Source: CAWFFV01 sp963814985
GTDB lineage: Bacteria > Chloroflexota > Ktedonobacteria > Ktedonobacterales > Ktedonobacteraceae
Length of the DNA stretch: 64,000 nucleotides
Assembly (NCBI GenBank): GCA_963814985.1
Contig: CAWFFV010000018.1
Coordinates: 186,001 to 250,000, forward strand
Reading direction: 5' to 3'
Below are positions 37,512 through 46,515 of this stretch, piece after piece. Position 1 is the first letter of the stretch, and each line of letters starts with the position of its first letter. The notes under the pieces were generated by a model. That model saw nothing but the letters and a program-made list of their open reading frames with translations. It was not told the DNA's origin and ran no database searches. The translations under genes and the position numbers were made by a program.

Positions 37512-38875
37512 GAATGAGCCTCCTGGCGTCTATGCCGCCGTTGTACCTTGCCTTCTTCGATGGTCTTACGTGTGATGATTTCAACCAGGACGGCCTGACG
37601 ATTTTCGACTTTACGTAATACTCGGCCCAGACGTTGAATATATTCACGTGCTCCAGATGTGCCTCCCAATACAATGGCAACTTTTGCCTCAGGCACATCA
37701 ACTCCTTCATTGAGAACTCGTGATGTTGCGATCGTTCGATAATGTCCCACCCGAAATCCGTCTAAAATGTGCTTACGTTCGGCTGCACTCGTTTCATGGG
37801 TGATCGCTGGAATGAGGTGACGAATGGCGATATCATAGGCCATCGTGTTGTATTCGGTGAAGATAAGAATGCGTTCTGTCGCGTATTCTTGTAAGAGTGC
37901 GTCGAGAATGGCAAATTTTCCTTCGGCATGAGCCAGGAGTTGCAGGAGACGTTGACGTGCGAGAAAGGCACGACGTGCCTGAGGATCAATCGTCGAGAGA
38001 CGCATTAACTCCATTAACCATCTCGCACCATACCTCTGTTGTAATTTTCGTAAGCGAACGAAGCCGATATAAATAGCATAGTCGGTGTCATAGCGCTGGC
38101 GTTCATCTATTGAGAGGTCAATACGCAGACGTTGCGTACGATAGTCAGCCAGTTGCTTTCCTACAAGTTCTTCGATCCGCTTAGTGTAGACGATAGGACC
38201 TATCAGCTCATCGATACGCCAGCGCTCATCTGTTTGTTCATGGGCCTCTGGATACGTTGCGGTCAGTCCCAGTCGCAAAGGAGCAGGTGCCATGAGAGCG
38301 GTTTCTCCCCAACCTGGTGCGGGCAGGTGATGGACTTCGTCAAAAATGACGAGCTTGAAGGTGTTACCATACTCCGCCATCAAATCACCTGCTGAGTGAT
38401 AGGTAGTGACGGTGAGTGGTTGAATGTTCTTCTCACCACCATAATAGACTCCTACCTCCAGAGCAAATGCATTTACCAACCGCGCATACCATTGATGAAG
38501 TAGATCAATGGTTGGTACAACCACTACCGCTGAGCGTTTCATGCGACTGATGGCCTGGATAGCTACGAACGTTTTGCCAGCACCAGTCGGAAGGACAATA
38601 CTTCCGCACTGCCCTGCTTGCTCCCAGGCTGTAATTGCCTCGATTTGATAGTCATGTGGTTCTTGTTCCCCATGTATCACGAGGTTCAGTGGCTTCCAGC
38701 GTGGAACCATGTTACGAATATGCTGTTGATCCAGGTAAGGCAATATTGACCTGTAATGGTAACCCTCGCATCGCCACCGTCCTTTGATAAATTGAAACGG
38801 GGCAGGAACCTGCTCACGTTCGTCAATGTCTCGTAGGACGAGTGTACCACCTTGAAAGATGAGTGATGTGTTCAT
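37505..38875 (-). CDS. XPB-like DNA helicase (superfamily 2)
   Basis: 456 residues. Motif I VLPTGAGKTFVA, motif II FDEVHHLPA, motif III GLTATYPE, and in the second RecA domain FTEYNTMA, TSRVLNEGVDVPEA and motif VI YIQRLGRVLRK. Between motifs the RED-type insertion may lie near RWRIDELIG. N-terminal about 75 residues form a damage-recognition-like domain. This is the archaeal-type XPB, paired with the Bax1-like gene that overlaps its end. It would unwind damaged DNA for the nuclease. Confidence 0.9.
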   Translation of the reverse strand: MNTSLIFQGGTLVLRDIDEREQVPAPFQFIKGRWRCEGYHYRSILPYLDQQHIRNMVPRWKPLNLVIHGEQEPHDYQIEAITAWEQAGQCGSIVLPTGAGKTFVAIQAISRMKRSAVVVVPTIDLLHQWYARLVNAFALEVGVYYGGEKNIQPLTVTTYHSAGDLMAEYGNTFKLVIFDEVHHLPAPGWGETALMAPAPLRLGLTATYPEAHEQTDERWRIDELIGPIVYTKRIEELVGKQLADYRTQRLRIDLSIDERQRYDTDYAIYIGFVRLRKLQQRYGARWLMELMRLSTIDPQARRAFLARQRLLQLLAHAEGKFAILDALLQEYATERILIFTEYNTMAYDIAIRHLIPAITHETSAAERKHILDGFRVGHYRTIATSRVLNEGVDVPEAKVAIVLGGTSGAREYIQRLGRVLRKVENRQAVLVEIITRKTIEEGKVQRRHRRQEAHSC

Positions 38876-38985
38876 TCTTGTATAATATCAAAGTTTTGTT
38901 TTCCTGGCTATATTGTGGTTTCCCCGGCTCCCCACCCATCATGTATAATATTCTGTAAGATTAGAACAAAGACAGAGGTGTGTTT

Positions 38986-40062
38986 ATGCTTGCAGCAATG
39001 TTTTATGGACCACTAGACTTACGTATGGAACAGCGTCCTGTTCCTCAACCAGGAGCAGGAGAAGTTCTTCTACAAGTAGCTGCCGCCACTACCTGTGGTA
39101 CGGATCTCAAAACATTTCGTCGGGGACATCCTTTGCTCTTTCGCCATACACCAGCGGGCTTTGGTCATGAAGTTTCTGGTGTGGTAGCTGCCACTGGCAC
39201 AGGTGTCACACAGTGTGGCGAAGGTGATAGCGTTGTCGTAGCAAACTCTGCACCCTGTCTTCAGTGCTTCTACTGCCGTCGTGGAAGATATAGTCTGTGT
39301 GAAGATCTCTTATTTCTCAATGGAGCCTACGCCGAATATTTGCTCGTTCCTGAACGCATTGTGCGCGAGAATCTGTACAAGCTTCCTTCGGAAACCTCAT
39401 TTGTTGCCGCTGCCTTGACAGAACCACTGGCCTGTGCCCTACATGGCGTTGATGCCAGTGAGATCACCAGAGATGATACCGTTGTTATTTTAGGTTCTGG
39501 CCCACTGGGATTACTGCTCACCGCACTGGCTAAACTACGAGGCGCACGAGTTATCCTGACGGGACATGGCAGAGAGCGTCTCACATTGGGATATCATTTC
39601 GGAGCAGATATTGTTATAGATGTAAGCACAATACCTTTGCAAGAGCAATTCATGGCTATACGAAAAGAAACAGAGGCACAACGAGGAGCCGATGTCGTCA
39701 TCGAAGCAATTGGCGTACCGGAAACATGGACTCTTGCGGCCACGTTGACCCGGCCAGGTGGTCTGGTTAATTTTTTTGGAGGATGTTCTTCAGGAACGCA
39801 AGTGACATTGGAAACCCGACCTCTCCACTATGGTGAACTGACTATCAAAGGTGTCTTTCACCACACACCAGCTTATTTTGCCCAGGCACTCGAACTCATT
39901 ACTGGTCATCATGTGGATGTCGAGGCATTGATTACGGCCCGTGCTCCACTTGCCTCCACACTCGAAGTTCTTGACCGCTTACTGCACAAGCAAGGGGTCA
40001 AGTATGCGCTGATCCCTCCGGCCTTTGAGCTATCTCATGGGCCTGCAATAACCCCTGTGTGA
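38986..40062 (+). CDS. Zinc-dependent medium-chain alcohol dehydrogenase
   Basis: 358 residues. Catalytic zinc ligands C-G-T-D (TTCGTDLKTF) and GHE (FGHEVSG), the structural zinc loop with four Cys (CLQCFYCRRGRYSLC), and the Rossmann motif GSGPLGLL. Close to threonine/sorbitol-dehydrogenase-type members; the substrate is unknown. ATG 38986 with AGAGG (38974-38978) is preferred to GTG 38980. Its last 65 bases overlap the 3' end of the tetR gene on the other strand. Confidence 0.9.
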   Translation: MLAAMFYGPLDLRMEQRPVPQPGAGEVLLQVAAATTCGTDLKTFRRGHPLLFRHTPAGFGHEVSGVVAATGTGVTQCGEGDSVVVANSAPCLQCFYCRRGRYSLCEDLLFLNGAYAEYLLVPERIVRENLYKLPSETSFVAAALTEPLACALHGVDASEITRDDTVVILGSGPLGLLLTALAKLRGARVILTGHGRERLTLGYHFGADIVIDVSTIPLQEQFMAIRKETEAQRGADVVIEAIGVPETWTLAATLTRPGGLVNFFGGCSSGTQVTLETRPLHYGELTIKGVFHHTPAYFAQALELITGHHVDVEALITARAPLASTLEVLDRLLHKQGVKYALIPPAFELSHGPAITPV

Positions 40063-40618
40063 TCATTTGGCGATAGATCTCAATGACTTGCTGTACGCTG
40101 AGTCTCCCATCTGGACGCAGCCATGTGGAAACCTCCGTACACATGGCAATGATTGCATATGATACCACTTTCACATCGCACTGACGAAAAACCTCACGCT
40201 CCATACCATCTTTGAGGAGTTCCTGGAAGAGTTTTTCATATCTATCGCGTAAAGAAAGGATGTACGAGCGCTTCTCACCTTCAAGTGCTCGAATCTCTGT
40301 ATCAATGATAAAAAACTCGTCTTTGTAGCTTGTATGTAAACGAATGTGACTGGCGATAGCTTCATGCAGACACTGCAAAGGCTCATCATAGTCATGTAGA
40401 ATGTGTTCCAGTCGGCTGTTCAAGTGGTGCATATAGGTTTCCATAATCTCGATCAGCAACGCTTGTTTGTTGGGATAGTGGTGATAAATGCTTGCTGCCT
40501 GTATACCTGCTATTCTGGCAATATCGCGCAGTGGGGCAGCATGATAGCCGTACTCTGCAAACAACTGTACGGCGGCAGCCAGGATACGCTCTCGCATTGA
40601 ACGACCGTTGGGTTGCAT
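39998..40618 (-). CDS. TetR-family transcriptional regulator
   Basis: 206 residues; N-terminal HTH: RERILAAAVQLFAEYGYHAA, then IARIAGIQAASIYHHYPNKQAL. The ligand domain resembles the KstR/FadR-like TetR_C group by length and by the helical ICLHEAIASHIRLHTS-like segment. It is convergent with the dehydrogenase gene and overlaps it by 65 bases, which would allow mutual antisense effects. Its operator is not identified. Confidence 0.88.
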   Translation of the reverse strand: MQPNGRSMRERILAAAVQLFAEYGYHAAPLRDIARIAGIQAASIYHHYPNKQALLIEIMETYMHHLNSRLEHILHDYDEPLQCLHEAIASHIRLHTSYKDEFFIIDTEIRALEGEKRSYILSLRDRYEKLFQELLKDGMEREVFRQCDVKVVSYAIIAMCTEVSTWLRPDGRLSVQQVIEIYRQMITQGLLQAHEIAQRPEGSAHT

Positions 40619-40901
40619 ATCTGTTTCCCCATTTTTTTGGTAGTGCTGTCATTGTAGCAGAAAATTGAAGAAATTAACAATAAGCTTCTCTTGAGTCCGA
40701 ACGCCGTCTGCTGTCCCACTCTTGATTGGTACCCTCCAGAAGTGGCCTGAAACCTCGATAAATGTTCTTCGTATATAATATGCAAGAGCCCAGTTATTGG
40801 CTTCTCTGTTAACGCTTGATACTGGTAATAAAGTCAAAAATGATGCTTACTTTGAGCTTGACATCTTTCGATCTTACATGCGAAAAAGAAGAGGAAAACC
40901 T

Positions 40902-41165
40902 ATGCAAGAACAGGGATATGAAAGCTTTTCATCTGAGTCTGAGACAGACTATGCCTGGCCGGTAGCGCGAGACACCTGGAACGAAGGTGAGAAATTACGG
41001 TCAGAGCCGAGGCGCAAGAAAAGCGTGGGGAAGCTATCACCTCTTGCGATAATGATTATCGCGATAATCGTGATAGCAGTACTCTTTTTTGCTGGTGCTC
41101 TCATGTTTATGCTTACAGCGCATAGCATGGTGGAACCAGCAATACATGTAGTACCAAAACCATAA
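40902..41165 (+). CDS. Small single-pass membrane protein
   Basis: 87 residues: a polar, charged N-terminus of about 45 residues and one strong C-terminal membrane helix (IMIIAIIVIAVLFFAGALMF). ATG 40902 has GAAGAGGAAAA upstream (40889-40899), which decides the start; ATG 40878 is possible. No family recognised. It is followed directly by a P repeat, which may serve as its terminator, and then by another membrane-anchored protein. Confidence 0.6.
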   Translation: MQEQGYESFSSESETDYAWPVARDTWNEGEKLRSEPRRKKSVGKLSPLAIMIIAIIVIAVLFFAGALMFMLTAHSMVEPAIHVVPKP

Positions 41166-41168
41166 ATT

Positions 41169-41312
41169 GTAACTACTCAGGTCTCCTCGCCACCTGCGGG
41201 TGGCTCACTCTCATTTTATTGCCGGTGGCGGAGTTTGCGGCGCAAACTCCGCCACCGGCAATAAAACAGTCAGCGAAGCGCCTGAGGCGCTGAGGAATCA
41301 GGAAAGAGGCAA
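41169..41312. repeat. P repeat copy C
   Basis: Inverted orientation relative to copies A and B. Left end GTAACTACTCAGG, hairpin CCACCTGCGGGTGG, central palindrome arms 41214-41238 and 41242-41266 (25 bp, perfect, loop GGC), right hairpin GCGCCTGAGGCGC. Central arm sequence differs from every other copy except the tip. Confidence 0.85.
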
Positions 41313-41335
41313 TACATGTTTAACCAGGAATTGCG

Positions 41336-42127
41336 ATGAACGATCTTGATCAGCAGCACGACGAGTTTGCAAACGATGAGTCAATCCAGATCACCAACTT
41401 GACCTCTAAGGGAGCATATCAGAGAAGTCACACGACAAAAATCGCGGCTTGCTTGTATCAGCGCGTTACAACACCCAGGGGAAGATATGGCCTCTCTGGT
41501 CTACTTTTTCTCACGCTGCTCGGCCTCATCTTTCTACAATTTCCTAGATCCGCATCAGCCATCCCTCAGAAGTACGCTCTGAGCCGTGCCGAACCTTCTC
41601 CCACCATGAGTACCCCGCTTCCCTCAGCATTGTTGGTGTTGCAACGGCGCTCTCTTCATCTTCCCACTGTGACATCACATGCTCCCTGTCCAACCACACC
41701 GGAACAGAGAGTAAATTCTCAGGTCGGTATTGTACAGGGAGTCGGCCCGGCGTATGCTACCATCGGGGCTGAGACCATCGTATCACCGGCAATTTTCTAC
41801 TACGCAGATGCGCAGTACTTTGAGAATGGAATAGACAATCAAGGATGGGGCGGCCAAAAAGTGCTCTGGTTCGTCAATCCGCACTATCAAGGGTTTGTGC
41901 TGGTGCGCGGGCATCAGCTAGATGGCCCACACCCAATCTACTTCGATATGCCGAGTCAGCCACTCACTCAGCAATTAGTGATTGATACGACTCTGCTTGC
42001 GGATGCTTCTCCGTGGCCGAATTTCGGCTCATATACTCGCCTACAGGCCCCTGGCTGTTATGCTTACCAGGTCGATGGTGCCAACTTCAGCTACCTGATC
42101 GTCTTCCAGGCCGTCGTACGAAATTGA
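41336..42127 (+). CDS. Membrane-anchored extracytoplasmic protein, unknown
   Basis: 263 residues: an N-terminal cytoplasmic part, one helix at about residues 58-75 (GLSGLLFLTLLGLIFLQF), a low-complexity Pro/Ser linker, then a beta-rich domain (FYYADAQYFENGIDNQGWGG, VLWFVNPHYQGFVLVRG, YTRLQAPGCYAYQVDG). The end has Cys-Tyr pattern APGCYAYQVDGANF, seen in several uncharacterised secreted Chloroflexota proteins. No catalytic motif. Its 3' end overlaps the next (opposite strand) gene by 41 bases. Confidence 0.65.
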   Translation: MNDLDQQHDEFANDESIQITNLTSKGAYQRSHTTKIAACLYQRVTTPRGRYGLSGLLFLTLLGLIFLQFPRSASAIPQKYALSRAEPSPTMSTPLPSALLVLQRRSLHLPTVTSHAPCPTTPEQRVNSQVGIVQGVGPAYATIGAETIVSPAIFYYADAQYFENGIDNQGWGGQKVLWFVNPHYQGFVLVRGHQLDGPHPIYFDMPSQPLTQQLVIDTTLLADASPWPNFGSYTRLQAPGCYAYQVDGANFSYLIVFQAVVRN

Positions 42128-42371
42128 TGGTCCCCCTGGCTAGAAAGGGCAGCAACACAACACTTATCACCGCAATCCAGAGCGCCATTGCAGTAGCAAA
42201 GTATCTACCCAGGAGGAGTACACCCAGCCCGCCTCCACACAACGCCATGATTCCTCCCACGCCAGGCATCCACCACCATCGCCACGAAACAGGCCGTAGC
42301 CGGGCAGCACGAGCCATGAGACCTATGAGCAAACCCATCAGCAACCAGAGCAAGGAGAGATAGAACATCAT
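42087..42371 (-). CDS. Small membrane protein, GlsB/YeaQ-like
   Basis: 94 residues with three hydrophobic helices and Gly-rich turns (LWLLMGLLIGLMARAA, GGIMALCGGGLGVLLLG). Shape and the GLIAR-like motif recall the transglycosylase-associated GlsB/YeaQ/YmgE family. It follows the hydrolase gene at 42377 by five bases in the same direction, so it is probably cotranscribed with it. It overlaps the 3' end of the opposite gene at 41336-42127. Confidence 0.55.
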   Translation of the reverse strand: MMFYLSLLWLLMGLLIGLMARAARLRPVSWRWWWMPGVGGIMALCGGGLGVLLLGRYFATAMALWIAVISVVLLPFLARGTINFVRRPGRRSGS

Positions 42372-42376
42372 AAATC

Positions 42377-43610
42377 TTAGCCTTTCTGAGAACCGATGAA
42401 CAACATTGCACTTAAAATGGTAAAGAGATGTGAGCCATCAATTAATAGTTGGTTTGTGTCAAGATGTGAGCGAACTTGCACATGATCAAAGATACCAAAC
42501 TCGACGTGCTGGTATGGATGGTTGATACGTGCAAGTGCAGCAGCAAAGTCTCTTGACTCGGTAAACGGGATGGACGTGTCGTTACGATCGTGTAGCAAGA
42601 AAATGGGAGCACGAATTTGGTCAACGACTCTGCTGGGAGAGAGTTCTTCGAGTTGGGCCTGGATAGGGGCGGAGAGTGCTTCGATATTCGCCTCTACCCG
42701 ATCAGGCTCATCACCTTTCAATAAATGGTAGGCAGCTTGCCCAGTGGGGGAGAAGTGAGCAAGATCAGATGCCGTCAGATCTGCACCTCCAGGAGCGAGA
42801 GCCTGCCTTATCTTTTCTTTCTCAGTCTGTACGAGTGTTTTTGTGATTACATTGGTCAATACTTGAATAGGTACTGCCGTAGGTTGCCAGGGGCTTATGG
42901 TTCCATCAACGTTCAAAGCGCGACGACCAAAGGCACGTAAAACATTTTTTGTATTGAAATAACCACCAAAATTGGTCACATAAGCAACGTCATTGCGAAT
43001 ACGTGGGTCGGCTGGCTGCGAAACAAGCTATCGGGACACCAGCACTAAATGCAATGATTCCAATGCGATTCCCTTGCATCTCTGGTAAGTGAGCAAGTGT
43101 CTGGAAAGCCTGCACTGCGGCAGCGCTATCTTGCGCTGAAATATCGTAGTTCATCAATGTCGGTGTTGTCATATCCATGACGATGAGACCTGTACGGGCA
43201 AGCGATTGCGAAAGGTTGATAAGTTGTGGCACTGTACGATTATCGCCAGCCCCTGGAATAATCAGCACTCCACTGCGCGCACCTGAGATAAGTGGCGCGG
43301 GAGCCGCTGGTGCATAGATATCCAGGTAGACAGTCCCACTAAGTGAGGGCACTGTCATTGAGGTATGACGGATGGGTTCACCGCTCAATGTCAATGGTGC
43401 CGGTTCCGAAGCCGTAATCAGCGCCGGCAATAGCAATGCTGAACGTGCAGCAGCACGTCCCCATGGTACGACTGAAAGAAAAATGCCTGCGATAAACAGG
43501 AGAATGAGGAGTACGCGCATAATAATACTGATTATATTTCCTGGACGTCTGGATGTGGTTTTACTTACAGGTGTTCCTCGATTTGTGATCTGATTTTCCT
43601 GTTCTGGCAT
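42377..43610 (-). pseudogene. Alpha/beta hydrolase (dienelactone-hydrolase-like), one frame break
   Basis: An N-terminal membrane helix (IISIIMRVLLILLFIAGIFL), then GVLIIPGAGDNRT and the nucleophile elbow AFSAGVP (Ser). The frame changes at about 43010-43020 (GCAGCCAGCCGACCC); after it NDVAYVTNFGGYFNT continues, with the acid in IFLLHDRNDTSIPF and the His in IFDHVQV. One extra base restores a 410-residue protein. It is a membrane-anchored hydrolase with unknown substrate, forming a two-gene unit with the small membrane protein. Confidence 0.78.
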
Positions 43611-43749
43611 TTTCTGTTCTCCTGCTCATCAAAGCCATGCGCAAGAAGAGATAATGTTGTCTTCTTGTAGCTCCCTTGCACTCTTTACGCTTATCTTCCT
43701 AGAAGTATAAAGCTATGCTCTTCAAATGAGAAGTGTCATTTGTCCCATT

Positions 43750-44031
43750 GTAACTACTCAGCCCCCTGTTTCAGATTTCTCAGCGCCTATGACGCTTCAC
43801 CGGTTATTTCATGAGTCATCCCGGTAACTATTCAGGTCCCTTTTTCCTGATTCCTCAGCGCCACAGGCGCTTCGCAAGTTGTTTTATGTGGGTTGCGGTG
43901 TTTGCGGCGCAAACACCGCAACCCACATAAAACAAGAGCGAGCCACCGCAGGTGGTAAGGGTACCTGAATAGTTACCGGGATGACTCATGGAGGGCGCGC
44001 CACCGCAGGTGGTGAGCAGACCTGAGTAGTC
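43750..44031. repeat. Outer P repeat copy D, interrupted by a nested element
   Basis: Left half GTAACTACTCAG (43750-43761) with hairpin region CAGCGCCTATGACGCT; right half CCACCGCAGGTGGT and CCTGAGTAGT (to 44031). A complete 179-bp element lies between them at 43811-43989 instead of a central palindrome. Confidence 0.8.
43811..43989. mobile_element. Nested 179-bp element with ATGAGTCATCCCGG ends and internal P palindrome
   Basis: Bounded by ATGAGTCATCCCGG and its complement. Immediately inside lie the P ends GTAACTATTCAGG and CCTGAATAGTTAC. The central palindrome has 27-bp arms (43879-43905, 43909-43935), loop GGC. It is the reverse complement of the 179-bp copy at 58776-58954 with very few differences, so it moved recently. 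Confidence 0.75.
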
Positions 44032-44117
44032 ATTAAAACATTTATATACGAGGGGAAAATGAGTAAAAGAGGGATTATAGTAGTTTATTGGAGCAGTTCT
44101 TCAGAATGTACCAGAAC

Positions 44118-44152
44118 ATCAGCCTTCGGCACAGAGAAAACCGAAGGCTGAT
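44118..44152 (-). terminator. Stem-loop after the 44158 gene
   Basis: ATCAGCCTTCGG (44118-44129) pairs perfectly with CCGAAGGCTGAT (44141-44152), 11-base loop, six bases from the stop of the gene on the minus strand. Confidence 0.6.
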
Positions 44153-44157
44153 ACCTC

Positions 44158-44463
44158 TTAATGTGCCTCTTGTTTTTGACGCCATTGTTCGTAGTCTACG
44201 AACGTACCTCCATCCACAACAAATAAACAGGGAAGAGTGACAACATTATCTTCGCTATCTCTCTTCACCTTTAAACGGTAAATTGCCAGGTCACTATCGC
44301 GTTTTCCTGTATATCCTATCCTCCGGGCAACTCCGCATATCCGTTCTGGTGCATTTGCCAGAGCAATCATTACTCTTCCTAAAGAATGCTTTGTTGTGAT
44401 CTGGGTAATAGCCACTGCTGGTACATATTTTTGTTGTGTTAATGTCTCTTCAGTTTGATCCAT
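44158..44463 (-). CDS. Conserved-looking small protein, unknown
   Basis: 101 residues, soluble, basic, no membrane helix. ITQITTKHSLGRVMIALANAPERICGVARR suggests a compact alpha/beta domain, but I recognise no family. GGAGGG lies 6-11 bases upstream of ATG 44463, and a clean stem-loop follows, which supports a real gene. Confidence 0.6.
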   Translation of the reverse strand: MDQTEETLTQQKYVPAVAITQITTKHSLGRVMIALANAPERICGVARRIGYTGKRDSDLAIYRLKVKRDSEDNVVTLPCLFVVDGGTFVDYEQWRQKQEAH

Positions 44464-44691
44464 TGTACCTCCCTCCTACAAAAGTTCCTGGAAATTTCAT
44501 GACCTTCCAATGCTACAACTAATACGAAAGAGCTAAGCAAATGGTGACAACCTTAGCTTATGTCAGGTGCGGGACATTAGAAGAGATAAGTCACTTTTTG
44601 GAAGAGGAGAAATTTCAAATGAACTCATCACTGGTATATAATGAAGATGTAGCATAAGTTTGAAAGGTGCATGAGCAGAAAGGATTTTTCT

Positions 44692-46500
44692 ATGAGCCAT
44701 GCCATGGGAGCCTCTTCAACTATCATCCGCTTGCATACTGAGGATGCCATTGGTCAGTTGCGACGACGCGAAGGATTCATGGCAACTCTCGGTAGTGAGA
44801 ATGGCGAGTTCAAGCTAGACTGGGTTGAGGGTGTAGCGCGTCTGCTAGCAGATGAGACGAAACTGGAAGAGGTGGAGGCTGAGGCAAGAGCACTCTGGCA
44901 ACATGGCATTCGCCATCTGATCTGGGCAGGCATGGGAGGCTCGATCATTACAGTGCGGGTCCTGGCTGAAATGGATTTTTGTAGCAGTCATGGTGGAAAT
45001 CATATAGCAATCTATCCACTTGACAGCACAGATCCTGCGGCACTCAACGAAATAGTACGGCGGATTGCCCAGGTAAAGGATTTATCGCTACCAACAGAAG
45101 GAACCATATTTGACTCGACATTTCGCCATTCATTACTCGATGATGTGATGATAGTTGGTGTATCGATGGGTATGACATCCGAAGAGCCTATTACTCATCT
45201 GGCCTGGTTTGCAGATCTCTTGGGACAAGGACAATTACCTCTTGCTGAACATATTCTGGTAATGACACTTCCTGGTTCCTATCTGGATCAATTTGCTTGT
45301 GAGCATCAAATCCCAATTCGCCTTTTACAACTTGATGGTCGAACAGGCACTGGTGGCCGAATGAGTGCACCGACGACTCGCATTTTTTTGTTCCCTGCCG
45401 CCCTCTACCTCACTCGTCTATCTAACACGCCTGGACAGTTACGAGCAATGCTGAAGAAAGCATGGCAAAACTATAACATTGATCTGGCAACCAATCGTCC
45501 AACAGAGCATCCTTTTGTGCAATTAGCAGCCGCTCTTTACGATACCAGTATCGATGGAGCATGCCGCCTCCTTATCGAGATGCCGGAGGGATGGCAGCCT
45601 CTTGTGGCCTGGATAGAGCAATTGATGGAGGAGAGCCTGGGTAAGGGAAAAAAGGGAGTTGTTGTCTTTGATGAGCAATCTCTCAATGCTCAAGCACCTT
45701 GCTTTCGTGCTGCCGATATGCTTCATGTGCGTATAGCAGCAGACGAGTCACAAGAGAATGATGGGTTTACACTTCAGCAACCCTCTATTGTCAGTCAAGA
45801 CCCTCTTGAGAGACTAGCCGCCATTGCTACGAGCTTTCTTGGCTGGCAACTAAGTATGGCCCTTTACGGGTACCTCCACCGGATCACTTTTGCAGGTCAA
45901 CCCGCCGTCGAGAACTACAAAGCACGAGCACGTGCGCTACGCACCTTGAATGATCCCCTACAATCTGTGCAGAACTGGCAGGCAACTCTCAGAGGAGAGT
46001 GTCTTACATTGCTCGCACCTCCAGATACAAAGTTAGATGATACTCCTGCCGCTATCTTTGTCAGAGCACTTCAACAGATGACCTCTCCTGGGGTAGGTTC
46101 TGGCTATCTTGACTTCACTTTCAACGGTGAGTCATTGGTGAGCCTCACCGGGATTATTGCGACTCATCTACACAGAATCGGCAATACATTACTAGGTATT
46201 CCAGTAAAGCTACGCCATGCCCCAGCGGCTTATCATTCAACAGAACAGAGTGAGATGGATGGTCCTTCTTATCTGATAAGCCTGCGCATACTGATTCACG
46301 AACACGAAGAGTGCATCATTGGCACCTATACCGATGCATTTCTGCGAGCACAGGCCATCAGTACATGGCAAGCGATGATAGAACAAGGACATCTCTGTTT
46401 CCTGCTGATCATCGATGGACAACAGGAGCAAGCAGTTGAATCGCTTCAGCATTTTTTTGAGGCAGTCGAGTGCTATATGAATAATCAGGGAATGCTGTGA
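44692..46500 (+). CDS. Glucose-6-phosphate-isomerase-like (SIS fold) protein
   Basis: About 602 residues, related to phosphoglucose isomerase: GMGGSIITVRVLAEM is the first SIS-fold loop, TGTGGRMSAPT the GPI-like substrate loop and VENYKARARALRTL a later helix. The chain is longer than bacterial GPI (450-550) and similar to the GPI part of transaldolase-GPI fusions; no transaldolase part is seen. ATG 44692 has AAAGGA seven bases upstream, better than ATG 44671. First gene of a sugar-phosphate unit with the oxidoreductase and isomerase that follow at 16 and -4 bases. Confidence 0.75.
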   Translation: MSHAMGASSTIIRLHTEDAIGQLRRREGFMATLGSENGEFKLDWVEGVARLLADETKLEEVEAEARALWQHGIRHLIWAGMGGSIITVRVLAEMDFCSSHGGNHIAIYPLDSTDPAALNEIVRRIAQVKDLSLPTEGTIFDSTFRHSLLDDVMIVGVSMGMTSEEPITHLAWFADLLGQGQLPLAEHILVMTLPGSYLDQFACEHQIPIRLLQLDGRTGTGGRMSAPTTRIFLFPAALYLTRLSNTPGQLRAMLKKAWQNYNIDLATNRPTEHPFVQLAAALYDTSIDGACRLLIEMPEGWQPLVAWIEQLMEESLGKGKKGVVVFDEQSLNAQAPCFRAADMLHVRIAADESQENDGFTLQQPSIVSQDPLERLAAIATSFLGWQLSMALYGYLHRITFAGQPAVENYKARARALRTLNDPLQSVQNWQATLRGECLTLLAPPDTKLDDTPAAIFVRALQQMTSPGVGSGYLDFTFNGESLVSLTGIIATHLHRIGNTLLGIPVKLRHAPAAYHSTEQSEMDGPSYLISLRILIHEHEECIIGTYTDAFLRAQAISTWQAMIEQGHLCFLLIIDGQQEQAVESLQHFFEAVECYMNNQGML

Positions 46501-46515
46501 GAAGGGAGATAATGT

